From: Acidimicrobiia bacterium | GTDB taxonomy: Bacteria > Actinomycetota > Acidimicrobiia > Spongiisociales > ZC4RG35 | Reading direction: 5' to 3' | Assembly: GCA_029865445.1 (NCBI GenBank) | Contig: JAOUGY010000054.1 | Coordinates: 1-15,865, forward strand | DNA: 15,865 bases | Shown here: one piece after another, positions 1 through 7,558 of the stretch | Layout: each line of letters begins with the position of its first letter | Position numbering within the stretch: the stretch's first letter is position 1 | The notes under the pieces: model-generated | What the model was told of the DNA's origin: nothing | Database searches by the model: none | The model's input: the letters and a program-made list of their open reading frames with translations, nothing else | Translations under genes and position numbers: made by a program

Positions 1-37
1 AGCCGGATTCGGCATCTAGCCCTCGCTTCGCTCGGGT

Positions 38-149
38 GCTGTGCGCCGGACGCTGTGCGCGATGCGCAACAAGCAACAAGCAACAACAAGCGAGGTAGCG
101 CGGGAGGCGGAAGGGGAGACTCAGGTACCGAGTACCGAGTACCGAGTAC
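38..149. repeat. Cluster of short tandem repeats in the intergenic leader
   Basis: Three short repeat families follow one another. GCTGTGCGC occurs at 38-46 and again at 52-60. CAACAAG-like units run over about 68-91. The 7-mer GTACCGA is repeated three times and followed by GTAC at 125-149. No credible coding frame covers this part, since the reading frame beginning at 55 has unlike composition and overlaps the dehydrogenase gene. Such low-complexity intergenic repeats often arise by slippage. No function can be assigned. Together with 150-209 this is the only non-coding stretch of more than about 110 bases. Confidence 0.7.
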
Positions 150-168
150 GGCTGAGCAGAGCTCAGCC
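150..168. repeat. Perfect 8-bp inverted repeat with AGA loop
   Basis: GGCTGAGC at 150-157 and GCTCAGCC at 161-168 are exact reverse complements, separated by AGA. The hairpin lies just before the putative -35 region of the operon that starts at 210. No T-tract follows on either strand, so it is not a classical intrinsic terminator. It could be a U-less terminator for a gene left of the window, a second regulator site, or part of the neighbouring repeat cluster. Confidence 0.55.
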
Positions 169-173
169 CTCGA

Positions 174-209
174 AGTGACTGCAATCGATTGTTGTTCTAC
201 AGTGTGGGC
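174..209 (+). promoter_or_regulatory. Probable leaderless promoter of the five-gene operon
   Basis: A -10-like TACAGT lies at 198-203. Six bases separate it from the ATG at 210, so transcription would begin at or next to the A of the start codon. No Shine-Dalgarno sequence precedes 210. A poor -35 candidate, AGTGAC, lies at 174-179 with an 18-base spacer. The operator-like palindrome at 180-193 sits between the two boxes, where a bound repressor would block RNA polymerase. Leaderless mRNAs are common in actinobacteria; the exact start is inferred. Confidence 0.5.
180..193. promoter_or_regulatory. LacI-family operator candidate, operon promoter
   Basis: TGCAATCGATTGTT matches the site beside the lacI gene (14223-14236) at 13 of 14 positions. 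The core AATCGATT is a perfect palindrome with a central CG step, which LacI-family hinge helices typically require. It lies between the -35 and -10 candidates of the operon starting at 210. Confidence 0.65.
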
Positions 210-1154
210 ATGGCACGAGTGGTGGTTCTCGGGTTGCGATACCCGGATCTGTCCGTCGAAAAGGGCATCCTCGGTGGGGTTGAAGTCGTCGCCGGTTCGG
301 GTGCGTCGGCCGACGAAATCGTCGAGCAGGCCGGCGACGCCGACGTGATCATCGCCGGATCGCTCCCCAAGTTCGGATCCTCCGTTCTGGAACGAATCGG
401 ATGCCGCTCGATCGTCCGTGCGGGGATCGGCGTCGACAACATCGATGTCGACGCCGCCGTCGACCTCGGATACACGCTCGCCTACGTACCCGACTACGGC
501 ACCGAATCGGTGGCTCAGCACACCCTGGCGCTGGCTCTCGCCGCCACCCGGCGACTCGGTGAGGCAGACCGTGTGGTGCGCGAAGGAGGATGGGGGTTCG
601 CCGAGCTCCGTCCTATGAAACTCCCTCCGGCATCGACGGCAGGGGTGGTGGGTTTCGGGCGTATCGGTCGACGAGTCGCCGAACTCTTCAGAGGAATCGG
701 CTTCGGCCGTATTCTCGTGCACGACGCGTTCGTCGAGGTCGACGATCAGGAGCAAGTCGGCCTGGGTCGGCTGCTCGAGAGCTCGGACGTCGTGACCCTC
801 CACGCTCCGCCCCCGTCCAGTGGAACGCCGCTGATCGGAGCGATGGAGATCGCTCGCATGCGACGCGGCAGCGCAATCGTCAACACCGCTCGCGGTTCAC
901 TCATCGACCCGGCGGCACTGGCATCGGGTCTCAAGATCGGGGCACCACGGGTTGCAGCTCTCGATGTGTTCGACCCCGAACCGCCCGACCTGACCCCGTT
1001 CAAAGATGTCGCGAGCAGGCTCATCCTCTCCCCGCACAGCGCGTGGTACAGCGAGGAGAGTCAGCTCGACCTCAGGAAGAAGTCCGCCGAGGAGGCGCGC
1101 AGAATCATCGCCGGGCAGCCCGTACGAAACCCCGTGTCGAAGGGAGCATCGTGA
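210..1154 (+). CDS. D-2-hydroxyacid dehydrogenase, NAD-binding
   Basis: This 314-residue protein is a D-isomer-specific 2-hydroxyacid dehydrogenase, related to phosphoglycerate and glyoxylate/hydroxypyruvate reductases. It would interconvert a 2-hydroxyacid and a 2-oxoacid with NAD(P) in the cytoplasm. The Rossmann motif GFGRIG is at 148-153. The catalytic set is visible: Arg228 in NTARGSLID, Glu257 in DVFDPEPP and His276 in SPHSAW. Length fits the family. The ATG at 210 is preferred over the in-frame TTG at 189, because 189 falls inside the operator and the 210 start aligns with a leaderless promoter and gives a normal N-terminus. It is first in an operon: its stop overlaps the next start (GTGA at 1151). 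There is no C-terminal ACT domain, so a serine-biosynthetic SerA role is unlikely. The substrate cannot be read from sequence. Confidence 0.9.
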   Translation: MARVVVLGLRYPDLSVEKGILGGVEVVAGSGASADEIVEQAGDADVIIAGSLPKFGSSVLERIGCRSIVRAGIGVDNIDVDAAVDLGYTLAYVPDYGTESVAQHTLALALAATRRLGEADRVVREGGWGFAELRPMKLPPASTAGVVGFGRIGRRVAELFRGIGFGRILVHDAFVEVDDQEQVGLGRLLESSDVVTLHAPPPSSGTPLIGAMEIARMRRGSAIVNTARGSLIDPAALASGLKIGAPRVAALDVFDPEPPDLTPFKDVASRLILSPHSAWYSEESQLDLRKKSAEEARRIIAGQPVRNPVSKGAS

Positions 1155-1915
1155 AGAGCCAATTCTCCATCTCAGACCTCACGAGCCCGGAGGTGAAGCA
1201 AGTCGTGGCCGCCTCCCGCACCGCTGTGATCCCGTTCGGGAGTATCGAGCAACACGGCCCGCACCTTCCTTGCGGCACGGACACCATCGCGGCCGAGGTC
1301 ATCGCCAGCGCACTCGCCGAGACCCTCGACGCTCTCTACGTGCCATTTGGGCCCTACGGCGTGACACCGATTCACGCCGGTCACCCGGGGACCATCACGC
1401 TTCGTCGTTCAACCTTCGAGGCACTGTTGACCGACATCTGCGAAGAGCTGATCGGCATGGGAGTCGACCGGTTCGTGTTCGTCAACTGGCACGAGGGCAA
1501 CATCGCGTCGATGGACGGGGTGGCCACCGACATCCAGGACCGCCACCCGGGTACGTATGTGGTCACGGCACACGCGTGTTACACGGCACAGCGGGTATAT
1601 GCCGCCCAGGGTGGAGAGCTGACCCACGGCGGAGGGATCGAAGCAGTGGCGGTGATGGCTCACGACCCGGATCTCGTGGCCCCCGACCGAGCCGGGGACG
1701 CCACTCGACCGGATCATGCGATCGCACTCGATGCGATGCGCCGGTCGAAAGAGGTGTACGGCTACATCACCGACGTCACGGAGATCGACTCCGAGGGCTG
1801 GTACGGCAATCCCCGGTGGGCCTCGCAGGATCTGGCAGACGGGTTTGCGGCCACCATTGCAGGAGAGGTCGCCAAAACGGTTCAAGAGGTCTTCGAGTTG
1901 AGGGACCGGCGATGA
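1151..1915 (+). CDS. Creatininase-family amidohydrolase
   Basis: The 254-residue protein belongs to the creatininase/creatinine amidohydrolase family of metal-dependent hydrolases. The signature IPFGSIEQHGPHLPCGTDT spans 27-45 and supplies probable metal ligands Glu33, His35 and Asp44. NWHEGN (112-117) takes the place of the usual NGHGGN and gives His114. THGGGIEA (158-165) supplies the conserved late Glu164. The GTG start at 1151 overlaps the upstream stop by four bases, and an open frame further upstream (from 590) is only a shadow of the dehydrogenase. Family members act on creatinine, on formamide-type substrates, in mycofactocin maturation, or on cyclic ketones of the inositol pathway (IolN type). 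No radical-SAM mycofactocin partner is nearby. The company of a Gfo/Idh/MocA dehydrogenase and a LacI regulator makes a sugar or cyclitol derivative a reasonable guess, no more. Confidence 0.9.
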   Translation: MKSQFSISDLTSPEVKQVVAASRTAVIPFGSIEQHGPHLPCGTDTIAAEVIASALAETLDALYVPFGPYGVTPIHAGHPGTITLRRSTFEALLTDICEELIGMGVDRFVFVNWHEGNIASMDGVATDIQDRHPGTYVVTAHACYTAQRVYAAQGGELTHGGGIEAVAVMAHDPDLVAPDRAGDATRPDHAIALDAMRRSKEVYGYITDVTEIDSEGWYGNPRWASQDLADGFAATIAGEVAKTVQEVFELRDRR

Positions 1916-2274
1916 GCGTGATCGATGGCTCGGGTCTCGAGTTCCGAGACTTTCCCGGGCGTGTCACGGCCGATCCCCTCGAGCTCGAGGACTCCGAGTC
2001 GAGTCTGCGGATCGTGAAACTGCAGCGGACGGTCGGACGGACGGCTCACCGCCACCCGCACTCCGAAGAGGTCTTCTACGTGGAGACGGGCACCGGCAGG
2101 GTGTACATCGACGGTGAGTTCCACCCGGTCAAGCCCGGCGACACCGTTCGCATCCCGGCCGGGTTGGCGCACGCCACCGTGCCCGACGAAGGAGTCGAGA
2201 TGAGGCTCGTCTGCTTCTTCCCTCATCCCGACCTCCCCGCAAACAGCGAAGACACCGGCATCGAAGTCAGCTGA
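1912..2274 (+). CDS. Small single-domain cupin protein
   Basis: This 120-residue protein is one cupin_2 beta-barrel. Cupin motif 1 is seen around 42-60, with His48, His50 and Glu52/Glu53 as likely metal ligands. Motif 2 is at 76-87, GDTVRIPAGLAH, with His87. It could be an isomerase, a dioxygenase-like enzyme or a sugar-binding accessory protein; the barrel alone does not decide. The ATG overlaps the preceding stop as ATGA, with GAGGGAC upstream as a ribosome-binding site, so it is probably translationally coupled to the hydrolase gene. A longer frame open from 1006 in this phase lacks family resemblance and is rejected. Confidence 0.85.
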   Translation: MSVIDGSGLEFRDFPGRVTADPLELEDSESSLRIVKLQRTVGRTAHRHPHSEEVFYVETGTGRVYIDGEFHPVKPGDTVRIPAGLAHATVPDEGVEMRLVCFFPHPDLPANSEDTGIEVS

Positions 2275-2290
2275 AACGAAAGGAACGGAC

Positions 2291-3352
2291 ATGACCGACA
2301 AGGTGAGGCTCGCCCCGGTAGGACTGGGTCGGTGGGCGCAAGTGCTGGCCCGAGGAGCCCAGAGGGGACAGGTCATCGAGCTCCATTCGTGTTTCACCCG
2401 GGACCCGGAGAAGCGGAAGGCGTTCCAAGACCGCTACGGGGTGCCAAAGGCGGCTTCTTCGTATGAAGAGCTGTTGGCCGATCCCGATGTCGAAGGGGTG
2501 GTCATCACCACACCGAACGACACGCACCGCGCCGTGATCACCCAGGCGCTGGAAGCCGGCAAGGCCGTCTACACCGACAAACCCGTGGCCCAGACCTTGG
2601 AGGATGCGCTGGCGATCCGTGCCGCGGTCGAACGCACCGGAGGTGTGTTCGCAGTCGGTCACAGTGCCCGCCGCTTGTCCGGAAACCGTGTCATCAAGCA
2701 GTGGATCGACGATGGAACCCTCGGCGACGTCTCGATGGTGGAAGCGAACTTCTCGAATGAGCGTGGGCTCGAGTTGACCCCTCAGACCTGGCGCTGGTAC
2801 CTCGACAAGACACCGGGCGGTCCGCTGATCCAACTGGGGGTTCACCATGCAGACAACCTCCAGTATCTGCTCGGCCCCGTCGCCGCTGTGAGTGCCGTAC
2901 AGCGCAAGCTGTACACGCCATCCGAAGTCCCCGATGCGACGATGGCAATCCTCGAATTCGAGTCCGGCGCCCTGGGTTACCTCGGGTGCGGCTGGGCCTC
3001 GCCGGGCATCTATCAAATCCGGGTACAGGGGACCAAGCAGAATCTGATGTATGACCTCGACTTCACGCACTGGGACGAATCCCACGAAGCCGACGAGTGG
3101 TCGTCGCTCGTATCCCAGGCCTACGGCCAGCAGGAGCGGACTTCGGTCGAGCTCCCGTCCACGGACATGTTCCGGGAGCAGTTGGAGGAGTTCGCCCTGG
3201 CGGCACGGGGACAGGGCAGCGTCGAGGTGGGCGTCGAAGAGGCCATCAGGGCCCTCGCCATCGTGCACGTGGCGATCGAATCGAACCGTCAGGGTGGGCG
3301 AGCCGTCGAGGTGAAGCCGTTCCTGGACGCCATCGAGGTGCCGTCGAGCTGA
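2291..3352 (+). CDS. Gfo/Idh/MocA-family oxidoreductase
   Basis: The 353-residue protein has the two-domain plan of glucose-fructose oxidoreductase/inositol dehydrogenase/MocA enzymes, which oxidise a hydroxyl of a sugar or cyclitol with NAD(P). The N-terminal Rossmann region reads VGLGRWA (10-16), a loose GxGxxG. The family EKP motif appears as TDKPV (95-99), with Lys97. GGPLIQLGVHHAD (176-188) corresponds to the active-site DxGxHxxD segment, with His185 kept but the first Asp replaced by Gln181. AAAGGAAC precedes the ATG as ribosome-binding site. It is separated by 16 bases from the cupin gene and by one base from the LLM gene. The exact substrate is unknown. Confidence 0.92.
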   Translation: MTDKVRLAPVGLGRWAQVLARGAQRGQVIELHSCFTRDPEKRKAFQDRYGVPKAASSYEELLADPDVEGVVITTPNDTHRAVITQALEAGKAVYTDKPVAQTLEDALAIRAAVERTGGVFAVGHSARRLSGNRVIKQWIDDGTLGDVSMVEANFSNERGLELTPQTWRWYLDKTPGGPLIQLGVHHADNLQYLLGPVAAVSAVQRKLYTPSEVPDATMAILEFESGALGYLGCGWASPGIYQIRVQGTKQNLMYDLDFTHWDESHEADEWSSLVSQAYGQQERTSVELPSTDMFREQLEEFALAARGQGSVEVGVEEAIRALAIVHVAIESNRQGGRAVEVKPFLDAIEVPSS

Positions 3353-3353
3353 T

Positions 3354-4202
3354 ATGCGTCACTCCTTCAAGGTCTGGGCGCAAGAGACCGATTGGCCCAC
3401 GCTGCGCGACTGCTGGGTGACCGCCGACCGGCAGGGCTTCTGGGACGTCGTGTGGTTGAACGACCACCTCTACCCACCGAAGGCTCCCCCGGAGCTTGCG
3501 ATCATGGAGCCATGGGAGCTGTTCGGCGGGCTAGCGGCGCTGACCGACAGGATTCGATTCGGGACAATGGTCAGCTCCAACACCTTCCGGCACCCGTCTG
3601 TGCTGGCCAAACAGGCCGCCACGCTCGACCAGATGTCATCGGGTCGGCTCGAGATCGGGCTCGGGGCAGGGTGGAAACAGACCGAGCACGATGCGTTCGG
3701 AATCCCTCTTCCGCCGCTCACAGAGCGGTTCGATCGGCTCGAAGAGACCCTGCAGATCCTCGATGGCTTGTTCACGTCCGAGGTGTTCAGTTTCGACGGC
3801 CGCTACACGTCGATCCGGGAAGCCCGATTCGAACCGAAACCGGTCCAGCGCCCGCGGCCGCCATTCGTCATTGGCGGAGCGGGCCCGAAGCGGACCATCC
3901 CGATCGCCGCCCGACACGCCGACCAATGGAACTACCCGGACTTCGACCAGGACTTCGCCAAGCTCGAGTCGGCACTAGCGACGTTCGAAGCGGCTCTGAT
4001 GGCGATCGGGCGGCCCCGCAGTGACATCGAGTTGTCCGTTCAGTTCCGCTATCCGGACGATCTCGGCCGGATGCTGGATCTCGTGGCGACGTACGAGGGG
4101 TACGGGGCCGACCACATCCTGGTCAGCTTCTCCCCTGGCACTGACACGGCCGTGGTCCCAGTGGTGGCCGAGGCGCTGGCGGAACGCCGAACTCAGTCGT
4201 AG
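3354..4202 (+). CDS. LLM-class flavin oxidoreductase, probably F420-dependent
   Basis: The 282-residue protein is a luciferase-like monooxygenase (LLM) superfamily TIM barrel. Typical landmarks are the early VWLNDH strand (33-38), RIRFGTMVSSNTFRHP (66-81) and the phosphate-binding GRLEIGLGAGW (97-107), then RFDRLEETLQIL and PPFVIGGAG. In actinobacteria proteins of this size and pattern mostly use reduced F420, although some use FMN. It would carry out a hydride transfer or oxygenation on a small organic substrate. The ATG follows the preceding stop by one base, so it belongs to the same operon and is its last gene. Its 3' end overlaps the convergent SLH gene by 10 bases, leaving no room for an intergenic terminator. 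Confidence 0.88.
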   Translation: MRHSFKVWAQETDWPTLRDCWVTADRQGFWDVVWLNDHLYPPKAPPELAIMEPWELFGGLAALTDRIRFGTMVSSNTFRHPSVLAKQAATLDQMSSGRLEIGLGAGWKQTEHDAFGIPLPPLTERFDRLEETLQILDGLFTSEVFSFDGRYTSIREARFEPKPVQRPRPPFVIGGAGPKRTIPIAARHADQWNYPDFDQDFAKLESALATFEAALMAIGRPRSDIELSVQFRYPDDLGRMLDLVATYEGYGADHILVSFSPGTDTAVVPVVAEALAERRTQS

Positions 4203-5617
4203 CGGAACTCGAATACCACACCATCGGCAACACCTTCGGCGCCGCGGTCGACGAGGTAGAGGCTCCGTCGCGCCGGATTCTCCGACGATGGACCGAGTTC
4301 GATGCTGGCCAGGTCGGCTCCGGTGGTGGAGATCCCAAACTCCTCGATGAGGTCACCGCTCGAATCGAGCTCGAACACGGTGCCCGGAGTACCGCGGTCG
4401 ACCACGAGCAACGTGTGATTCACCGGGTCGAACGCGCCGCCCTCGGGGTCGGTGATGCCCAGCCCGGTCACGTCGATGCTGACGACCACGTCGTCACCCT
4501 GTGGCGGCACGCCATCGAGAACTCCGTTGACGCCGGGCGACAGACGGAAGATCTCGGGCGTATCCGAGTCGGTGCCGTTGATGATGAACAGCTGTCCGGT
4601 CGACGGGTCGAAGCCCAGCCCCTCGGGATCCTTGGCTCCGAAAGCCAGCGTGTCGAACGAACGCACCGTGTCGTCTCCGGTTCCGAGCTTCGTGTCGGGC
4701 CCCGGGTTCAACGCGTATACGACCCCGAAGTCGTCATCGGCGATCAGCAGCTCGTTGCGGTCGGGGTCCCACGCTCCACCGGCCGGCTCGGACGTGAAGC
4801 CGAGCGTGTCCCACTCGTACTTGATGTCTCCCGACAGGTTCAGCGTCCACGCGTTGATTCCCGAGAATCCGGGTTGCTCCTCGGCCGGGGCGTCGAGCAG
4901 GACCAGTTCGTTGGTGTCGTCGCGGTAGACGACCGCCGTGGGATCGAACGACGGATAGGTGGAGGCATCGATCGACCGGATGAGGGTGAGCCTGCCCTCG
5001 ATTCCGAGGTCGAGCGCTCGGTGGAGAAAGGCCGCCATCTGTTCCCGGGTCACGAAGTCGTCCGGGCAGAAGAGGTCGTTGGTGGGCGGGTTGCATCCGC
5101 GAGTGACGCCGGAATGGGCCAACTTTGCGATCTCGGCCTCGAAGACCGAACCGTTGTCGTCAGTGAACGGGTCCGGATCGGATTCTGTGAGATCCAGCGC
5201 CCTCACGAGGAACGCCGCCATCTGCCCCCGGGTCACAGGATCGTCGGGACAGAATCGATCGTTCGTCGGCGGATTGCAGCCTCGTGTGATTCCCGACTTC
5301 GCGAGCTTTTCGATGTCCCCTTGGAACACCGAGTTGTCGTCATCGGTGAAGGTGTCGACGTCGCCCGCGGTGAGGCCGAGCGCCCGAACGAGGAACGCCG
5401 CCATTTGGCCGCGTGTCACGTTGTCACCGGGGCAGAACAGGTTGTTGTCGGGTGGATTGCACCCGAGCGTGATCTGAGCCTCGGCAAGCCATTTGATGTC
5501 GTCGGCGAAGACGTTCGACGGCGCCACGTCGTCGAAGTCACCGGTGGCGGCGATGGCCGGCCACGAAGTGGTCATTACGAGTGCGGCCGCGATCGCGGCA
5601 AACACAGCCTTGCGCAT
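4193..5617 (-). CDS. Secreted protein with three SLH modules and a beta-propeller-like domain
   Basis: The 474-residue product starts with a signal peptide (basic MRK, hydrophobic 4-23, cleavage likely after AIA at 21-23). Three consecutive S-layer homology modules follow, at about 27-80, 90-143 and 153-206. Each carries the pattern GCNPPxNxxFCPxDxVTRxQMAAFL with a Cys pair probably forming a disulfide. SLH modules usually anchor proteins to the cell envelope. The remaining ~265 residues contain repeated strands such as GGAWDP, EGLGFDP and EGGAFDP followed by LLxVDxG, resembling esterase-like-phytase/SdiA-regulated beta-propellers. Enzymatic activity is not shown. The ATG has GGAGGGG as ribosome-binding site and a promoter at 5647-5675, so it is probably transcribed independently of pckG. 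Confidence 0.88.
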   Translation of the reverse strand: MRKAVFAAIAAALVMTTSWPAIAATGDFDDVAPSNVFADDIKWLAEAQITLGCNPPDNNLFCPGDNVTRGQMAAFLVRALGLTAGDVDTFTDDDNSVFQGDIEKLAKSGITRGCNPPTNDRFCPDDPVTRGQMAAFLVRALDLTESDPDPFTDDNGSVFEAEIAKLAHSGVTRGCNPPTNDLFCPDDFVTREQMAAFLHRALDLGIEGRLTLIRSIDASTYPSFDPTAVVYRDDTNELVLLDAPAEEQPGFSGINAWTLNLSGDIKYEWDTLGFTSEPAGGAWDPDRNELLIADDDFGVVYALNPGPDTKLGTGDDTVRSFDTLAFGAKDPEGLGFDPSTGQLFIINGTDSDTPEIFRLSPGVNGVLDGVPPQGDDVVVSIDVTGLGITDPEGGAFDPVNHTLLVVDRGTPGTVFELDSSGDLIEEFGISTTGADLASIELGPSSENPARRSLYLVDRGAEGVADGVVFEFRYD

Positions 5618-5646
5618 GGATGCACCCCTCCGGATCTATGTGACGC

Positions 5647-5675
5647 AATGTAGTGCCCTTCGCCGTCGCGATAAA
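5647..5675 (-). promoter_or_regulatory. Candidate promoter of the SLH protein gene
   Basis: On the minus strand TTTATC (5675-5670) and TACATT (5652-5647) are separated by 17 bases, a good spacing for a housekeeping sigma factor. A start near 5640 would give a leader of about 23 bases containing GGAGGGG before the ATG at 5617. Judged by eye only. Confidence 0.45.
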
Positions 5676-5698
5676 GACACCCGAAACACAGATTGGGT

Positions 5699-7483
5699 TC
5701 AGAGACCCAGGCGCGCCTTCAGTGCGTCGAGTTCGGTGAGGAGAATCGAAGGAGTCTTGTCGCCGATCGTGGCGAACCAATCCTCGATGAGGGGGACCTC
5801 CGCCTTCCATTCGTCGACGTCGACCGCAACTGCCCTCTCGATGGCCTCGTGTGACATGTCGAGACCAGTCGTGTCGAGGGCGTCGGCGTTCGGGACGTAC
5901 CCGATCGGGGTCTCGACCGCTGGGGCGTCTCCGGTGATGCGTTCGATCACCCACTTCAACACGCGGCCGTTCTCGCCGAACCCCGGCCACAGGAAAGCAC
6001 CGTCTTCGTCGCGGCGGAACCAGTTGACATAGAAGACCCGAGGGAGTTTTGCCGCGTCCGCGGACTTGCCCATGTCGATCCAGTGCTGGAAGTAGTCGCC
6101 GGCGTGGTAGCCGATGAAGGGGATCATCGCCATCGGGTCGCGGCGGACAACACCCACCTGTCCGGTCGCCGCCGCCGTCGTCTCCGAACTCAACGTGGCC
6201 CCGAGGAACACGCCGTGATTCCAGTCCCGAGCCTCGTAGACCAGGGGAACGGTGTCCTTGCGTCGCCCTCCGAACAGGATGGCGGAGATGGGGACTCCCT
6301 CCGGAGCGTCGTACTCGGGGGCGAGGATCGGGCAGTTCCTGATCGGTGTGCAGAACCGTGAGTTGGGGTGGGACGACAACACCCCCGACTCGGGTGTCCA
6401 GTCATTGCCGTGCCAATCGATGAGGTGGTCCGGCGTTTCTTCGGTCAGTCCCTCCCACCACACGTCACCGTCGTCGGTCATCGCGACGTTCGTGAAGATC
6501 GAATCCCCCCGCTCGATGGCACGGATGGCGTTGGGGTTGGTGCCCCACCCGGTGCCGGGTGCCACACCGAACAATCCCGCTTCGGGGTTCGATGCGTACA
6601 GGCGGCCGTCCTCACCGAATCGCATCCACGCGATGTCGTCTCCGATGGTTTCGACGGCCCAACCTTCGATGGTGGGCTCCAGCATCGCCAGGTTGGTCTT
6701 CCCACACGCCGAGGGGAACGCCCCCGCCACGTAGTGAACCTCGCCTCGGGGGTTGGTGAGTTTGAGGATCAGCATGTGTTCGGCCATCCAGCCCTCGTCG
6801 CGACCGACCACCGAGGCGATGCGAAGGGCGTAGCACTTCTTGCCGAGGAGAGCGTTGCCACCGTACCCCGACCCGTACGACCAGATCTCTCGTGTCTCCG
6901 GGAAGTGTGAGATGTACTTGGTCTCGTTCGCGGGCCAGGCGACGTCTTCCTGGCCCGGCTCCATTGGCGCTCCGACCGAATGCAGGCAGGGCACGAAAAA
7001 CCCGTCGTCGCCGATCGCGTCGAGCACATCCAAACCTATCCGCGCCATGATCCGCATCGAGGCGACCACGTAGGGCGAATCCGTGATCTCGACTCCGAAC
7101 ATGGGGTGTTTCGAGTCGAGGCTGCCCATGACAAACGGGATCACATACATGGTCCGGCCCCGCATCGATCCGCGGAAGAGATCGGTCATGGTGGCCTTCA
7201 TCTCGACGGGATCGACCCAGTTGTTGGTGGGGCCGGCGTCGTCGGGGTCGGCCGAGCAGATGAAGGTGCGTTCCTCTACGCGTGCGACGTCGGTCGGGTC
7301 CGAGGCCGCCCAGTACGAGTTCGGCTTACCTGCCAGCCGGACGATGGTTCCTGCAGCGACCAGTTCGTCGATGAGTCGGCTGTACTCGGCGTCGCTCCCG
7401 TCGACCCAGTGGACGGAATCGGGGGTCGTGAGCGCAGCTACCTCGTCCACCCATTCCTGCAATCGTGTGTTGTTCGTTTGCAC
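5699..7483 (-). CDS. pckG: Phosphoenolpyruvate carboxykinase (GTP)
   Basis: This 594-residue enzyme converts oxaloacetate and GTP to phosphoenolpyruvate, GDP and CO2, the entry step of gluconeogenesis, in the cytoplasm. Family signatures are clear: YGSGYGGNALLGKK (203-216) for substrate and Mn2+ binding, HMLIL with His236, and the kinase-1a P-loop FPSACGKTN (256-264) with the characteristic hyper-reactive Cys260. GDDIAWM follows as the kinase-2-like metal site. Length is typical of the GTP class and unlike the ATP class. The start is GTG at 7483, preceded by GGGAGAG as ribosome-binding site; the nearby ATG at 7490 is out of frame. It sits between unrelated genes, as a probable single-gene unit. 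Its use fits growth on substrates entering metabolism below PEP. Confidence 0.97.
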   Translation of the reverse strand: MQTNNTRLQEWVDEVAALTTPDSVHWVDGSDAEYSRLIDELVAAGTIVRLAGKPNSYWAASDPTDVARVEERTFICSADPDDAGPTNNWVDPVEMKATMTDLFRGSMRGRTMYVIPFVMGSLDSKHPMFGVEITDSPYVVASMRIMARIGLDVLDAIGDDGFFVPCLHSVGAPMEPGQEDVAWPANETKYISHFPETREIWSYGSGYGGNALLGKKCYALRIASVVGRDEGWMAEHMLILKLTNPRGEVHYVAGAFPSACGKTNLAMLEPTIEGWAVETIGDDIAWMRFGEDGRLYASNPEAGLFGVAPGTGWGTNPNAIRAIERGDSIFTNVAMTDDGDVWWEGLTEETPDHLIDWHGNDWTPESGVLSSHPNSRFCTPIRNCPILAPEYDAPEGVPISAILFGGRRKDTVPLVYEARDWNHGVFLGATLSSETTAAATGQVGVVRRDPMAMIPFIGYHAGDYFQHWIDMGKSADAAKLPRVFYVNWFRRDEDGAFLWPGFGENGRVLKWVIERITGDAPAVETPIGYVPNADALDTTGLDMSHEAIERAVAVDVDEWKAEVPLIEDWFATIGDKTPSILLTELDALKARLGL

Positions 7484-7558
7484 CGTGCATCTCTCCCGAA
7501 ACCGTCAGATCTCTGGTTCTTGACAGTCTGGCCGATCTACGGCGCGCTTGGGCAACGC

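Noticed and set aside
590..1150. Upstream extension of the creatininase-family gene
   Set aside because: The frame is open but Arg-rich and without family similarity; it is the shadow of the dehydrogenase gene. The signature-bearing protein starts at GTG 1151.
1006..1911. Upstream extension of the cupin gene
   Set aside because: It is antigenic-looking Arg/Gly-rich frame noise across the creatininase-family gene; the cupin protein begins at ATG 1912 with its own ribosome-binding site.
4415..5653. Long plus-strand frame opposite the SLH gene
   Set aside because: It is a mirror of the high-GC SLH gene; it has no recognisable domain, while the minus strand encodes a signal peptide and three SLH modules.
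7458..7471. Fifth operator-like site TGCAATCGTGTGTT near the pckG start
   Set aside because: It matches TGCAATCGATTGTT at 12 of 14 positions, but the core palindrome is broken and the site lies inside the pckG coding region at codons 5-9, so chance is a sufficient explanation.
7519..7524. TTGACA on the plus strand as a promoter -35
   Set aside because: No plus-strand gene follows; downstream on that strand lie only minus-strand genes.
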